Origin: Bryobacterales bacterium | GTDB lineage: Bacteria; Acidobacteriota; Terriglobia; Bryobacterales; Bryobacteraceae | Assembly (NCBI GenBank): GCA_003139735.1 | Contig: PLGA01000174.1 | Span: 1-6,528 of the forward strand | DNA length: 6,528 nt | Reading direction: 5' to 3' | In this document: positions 4,774 through 6,528 of the stretch, piece after piece | Position numbering within the stretch: position 1 is the first letter of the stretch | How the letters are laid out: each line of letters starts with the position of its first letter | Position numbers and translations under genes: made by a program | The notes under the pieces: generated by a model | Databases searched by the model: none | Told to the model about the DNA's origin: nothing | The model's input: the letters and a program-made list of their open reading frames with translations, nothing else

Positions 4774-6528
4774 ATGCAACCTCTCGCCCATAAGCGGGGC
4801 CGGTCGGTCCTGCTTTGCCTCGCGCTCTCCTATACCGCGGCGCCGGCGCTTCGCGCGGATGTCACGGTTCGTTACCAGACCCAAATGCCGGCCGCCATGT
4901 TGCATGGCATGGATCTGTCCTCTACCACCTACATCAAGGGCAACAAGGTCCGCACAATCTCCGGCGGCATGACCATGCTTATCGATGCCATCAAGCAGGA
5001 GATCACCCTGATCGACGACGCCCACAAAACGTTCGCGATCATACCAGCTTCGGAGTATGCCAAGCAGATGTCCAGCGCGATGCCGGCGATGCCCGCGGTC
5101 CCCGACGAGGTGCAGGCGATGCTCGCCAAGACGAAGGCCACGGTCGATTCCAAGACCACCGGCCGAACGGACACGGTCCAGGGCATTCAAGCGGTGGAGC
5201 ACGAAACCACCGCAACCATCGAGATGCCTATGCCCGGCGACATGCCGGGCATGCGAACGAAAACTGTGGTCCAGATATGGATCGCCAAACCCGAGGAAGT
5301 GCTGCGCGTGCCGGCGCTGCGCGAGCTGGCCGCCTTGAGCGCCTGGCAGCAATACTTCATGGACCCGGCCGGTTCGCTCCAACAACTCGGCCAAGTGGGG
5401 CCCGCCATGGCGCCGCTAAGGGACGCACTGCGTCAGTACGGCTTGATCTTGCGCACCCACTTGGAGATGTCCATGTCCATGGCATCGCCGAACGCGCCGG
5501 CCGGCTCGCAACCCGCCCCCCAGCCTCTCATTCAGATGGGCATGGAGCTTGCGGAGCTGTCCGCGGATCCCGTGGACGATGCGCTGTTTCGGATACCGAA
5601 CGATTACGCCGCGGCTGATTTCGGCGCGATGATGAAGAGCGCCGTTGAAGGCGTGCTCCAACAGGCCACCAAGACGCCGGCGAAGCCCGCTGCGCCCCGG
5701 CAAGATGGAGCGAAGGCGTATGTGCCTTCGCTTTCCCCCATCATCCGGGTTGGCGCTGTTTACCCCGCCGAGGCGCGCGCGCAAGGCGTCGCGGGAGACG
5801 TCGGTCTGCTAGCCACGCTCGACCCGCAAGGAAACGTAACTCACGCCGAAGCGCTGACCGGTCCCGAGCTTTTGCGGCAGCCCGCCATCGATGCGGTGCA
5901 GCAGTGGAAGTTCCGGCCCGTTCTGCGCGACGGCCAGCCGGTGATTGCGCTCACCAACCCGTACATTTTTTTCAATCCGCCACGTGCGGGCTCCGTCACA
6001 CCGCCGAACTTCCAAGAGAAGACGGCGGCGCTCGAACGATTGGACCAACTCGCGAAGGAGATGCCCCGCTCGCCCCAACAGGTGCTTGCCGATCTGGAAC
6101 AGGATGCCGTGGGGCGCGATCCGATGCAACGATTTTACGCCTTGAACGCGCTGGCGAGAGCCGCCCTGGATGCCGGCGCGCCGGAGAAGGCCTCGGCATA
6201 CGCGAACGAATTGTTGACCACGGCGGCGCAATACAAACAAGACTGGAACTACGGCAACGCCCTCCACGACGGCCACACGACTTTGGGCAGACTGGCGGTC
6301 CGCCAGGGCGACATCGATAAAGCCCGCGAGCATCTCCTGGAGTCGGCCCGGATGGAAGGCTCACCCCAACTGAACTCGTTCGGCCCCAGCATGTCTCTGG
6401 CGAAGGAACTCCTCGATAAGAGCGAAACCGTCGTGGTTCTCCAGTACTTCTCGCTTTGCCGGACCTTCTGGAAGATGGGCGCGACAAGACTCGACGCCTG
6501 GAGCGAAGCCGTCCGCAACGGCAAGACG
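4774..6528 (+). CDS. Secreted multidomain protein: signal peptide, DUF4412-like region, TonB C-terminal domain, TPR-like tail (3' end outside the window)
   Basis: The frame is open for 585 codons and runs off the window without a stop. Residues 1-28 look like a Sec signal peptide: basic HKRGR, hydrophobic SVLLCLALSYTAAPA, probable cleavage after LRA. Residues about 29-285 resemble the DUF4412 family, with YIKGNKVRTISGGMTMLID and ITLIDDAHKTFAIIPASEYA. This part is rich in Met (22 between residues 38 and 287), in clusters such as MPMPGDMPGM and MSMSM. A short Pro/Ala linker (about 300-316) leads to a TonB C-terminal domain (about 318-402) with YPAEARAQGVAGDV, LDPQGNVTHAEALTG and AIDAVQQWKFRPVLRDGQPV. 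Residues about 411-585 are helical and TPR-like (ALNALARAALDAGAPEKASA; LGRLAVRQGDIDKAREHL). The protein is most likely periplasmic or, if the N-terminus is uncleaved, membrane-anchored. Function is unknown. True TonB proteins end with the TonB domain, so classical energy transduction is doubtful. ATG at 4774 has no ribosome-binding site, but the signal peptide begins right there. Confidence 0.82.
   Translation, partial: MQPLAHKRGRSVLLCLALSYTAAPALRADVTVRYQTQMPAAMLHGMDLSSTTYIKGNKVRTISGGMTMLIDAIKQEITLIDDAHKTFAIIPASEYAKQMSSAMPAMPAVPDEVQAMLAKTKATVDSKTTGRTDTVQGIQAVEHETTATIEMPMPGDMPGMRTKTVVQIWIAKPEEVLRVPALRELAALSAWQQYFMDPAGSLQQLGQVGPAMAPLRDALRQYGLILRTHLEMSMSMASPNAPAGSQPAPQPLIQMGMELAELSADPVDDALFRIPNDYAAADFGAMMKSAVEGVLQQATKTPAKPAAPRQDGAKAYVPSLSPIIRVGAVYPAEARAQGVAGDVGLLATLDPQGNVTHAEALTGPELLRQPAIDAVQQWKFRPVLRDGQPVIALTNPYIFFNPPRAGSVTPPNFQEKTAALERLDQLAKEMPRSPQQVLADLEQDAVGRDPMQRFYALNALARAALDAGAPEKASAYANELLTTAAQYKQDWNYGNALHDGHTTLGRLAVRQGDIDKAREHLLESARMEGSPQLNSFGPSMSLAKELLDKSETVVVLQYFSLCRTFWKMGATRLDAWSEAVRNGKT

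Noticed and set aside
4678..6524. Several - strand frames and short + strand frames over the secreted-protein region
   Set aside because: The + strand frame from 4774 is open for 585 codons with a signal peptide and a recognisable TonB domain; the other frames are compositional shadows.
1..6528. tRNA, rRNA, CRISPR array, insertion sequence or phage genes
   Set aside because: I looked for tRNA-like cloverleaf sequence, regularly spaced direct repeats and transposase or integrase motifs and saw none.

Overview
The window is high-GC DNA with short intergenic gaps, and every credible gene lies on the + strand. It suggests a Gram-negative environmental bacterium. The best guess is Acidobacteriota of the Bryobacter/Solibacter type. 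That rests on the tandem universal stress protein, the secreted protein joining a DUF4412-like domain to a TonB C-terminal domain, and the style of the intergenic inverted repeats. It is an inference from family resemblance, with no marker gene to confirm it.

Region 1 (1-1721) is the end of a flagellar regulatory cluster: the 3' end of flhA (export-gate subunit), a short flhF-like gene (SRP-type GTPase), and fliA (sigma-28). The flhF copy is unusual. It joins the conserved FlhF N-terminus directly to the second half of the GTPase domain, so the P-loop and most of the NG domain are missing although the frame stays open. No flhG lies between flhF and fliA.

Region 2 (1722-2010) is a 289-base gap. 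Its first ~60 bases look like residual coding sequence resembling the C-terminal end of the anti-sigma factor FlgM, in the same frame as fliA. This runs into a strong inverted repeat (two 30-nt arms, 22-nt loop). A second, small inverted repeat and a clear Shine-Dalgarno sequence follow, the latter belonging to the next gene.

Region 3 (2011-4718) holds a tandem-domain universal stress protein and a long-chain acyl-CoA synthetase. The synthetase probably starts at a GTG immediately after an extended -10-like element, so its mRNA may be leaderless. The two genes are neighbours, with no proof that they share a pathway.

Region 4 (4719-6528) has a 55-base spacer with a 12-base perfect palindrome. 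It is followed by a large gene that is open to the window edge: 585 codons with no stop. Its product has a signal peptide, a methionine-rich DUF4412-like region, a TonB C-terminal domain and a helical TPR-like tail. This is the least conventional protein here. The best leads for new biology are this protein, the internally deleted FlhF and the possible FlgM remnant beside the large hairpin repeat.
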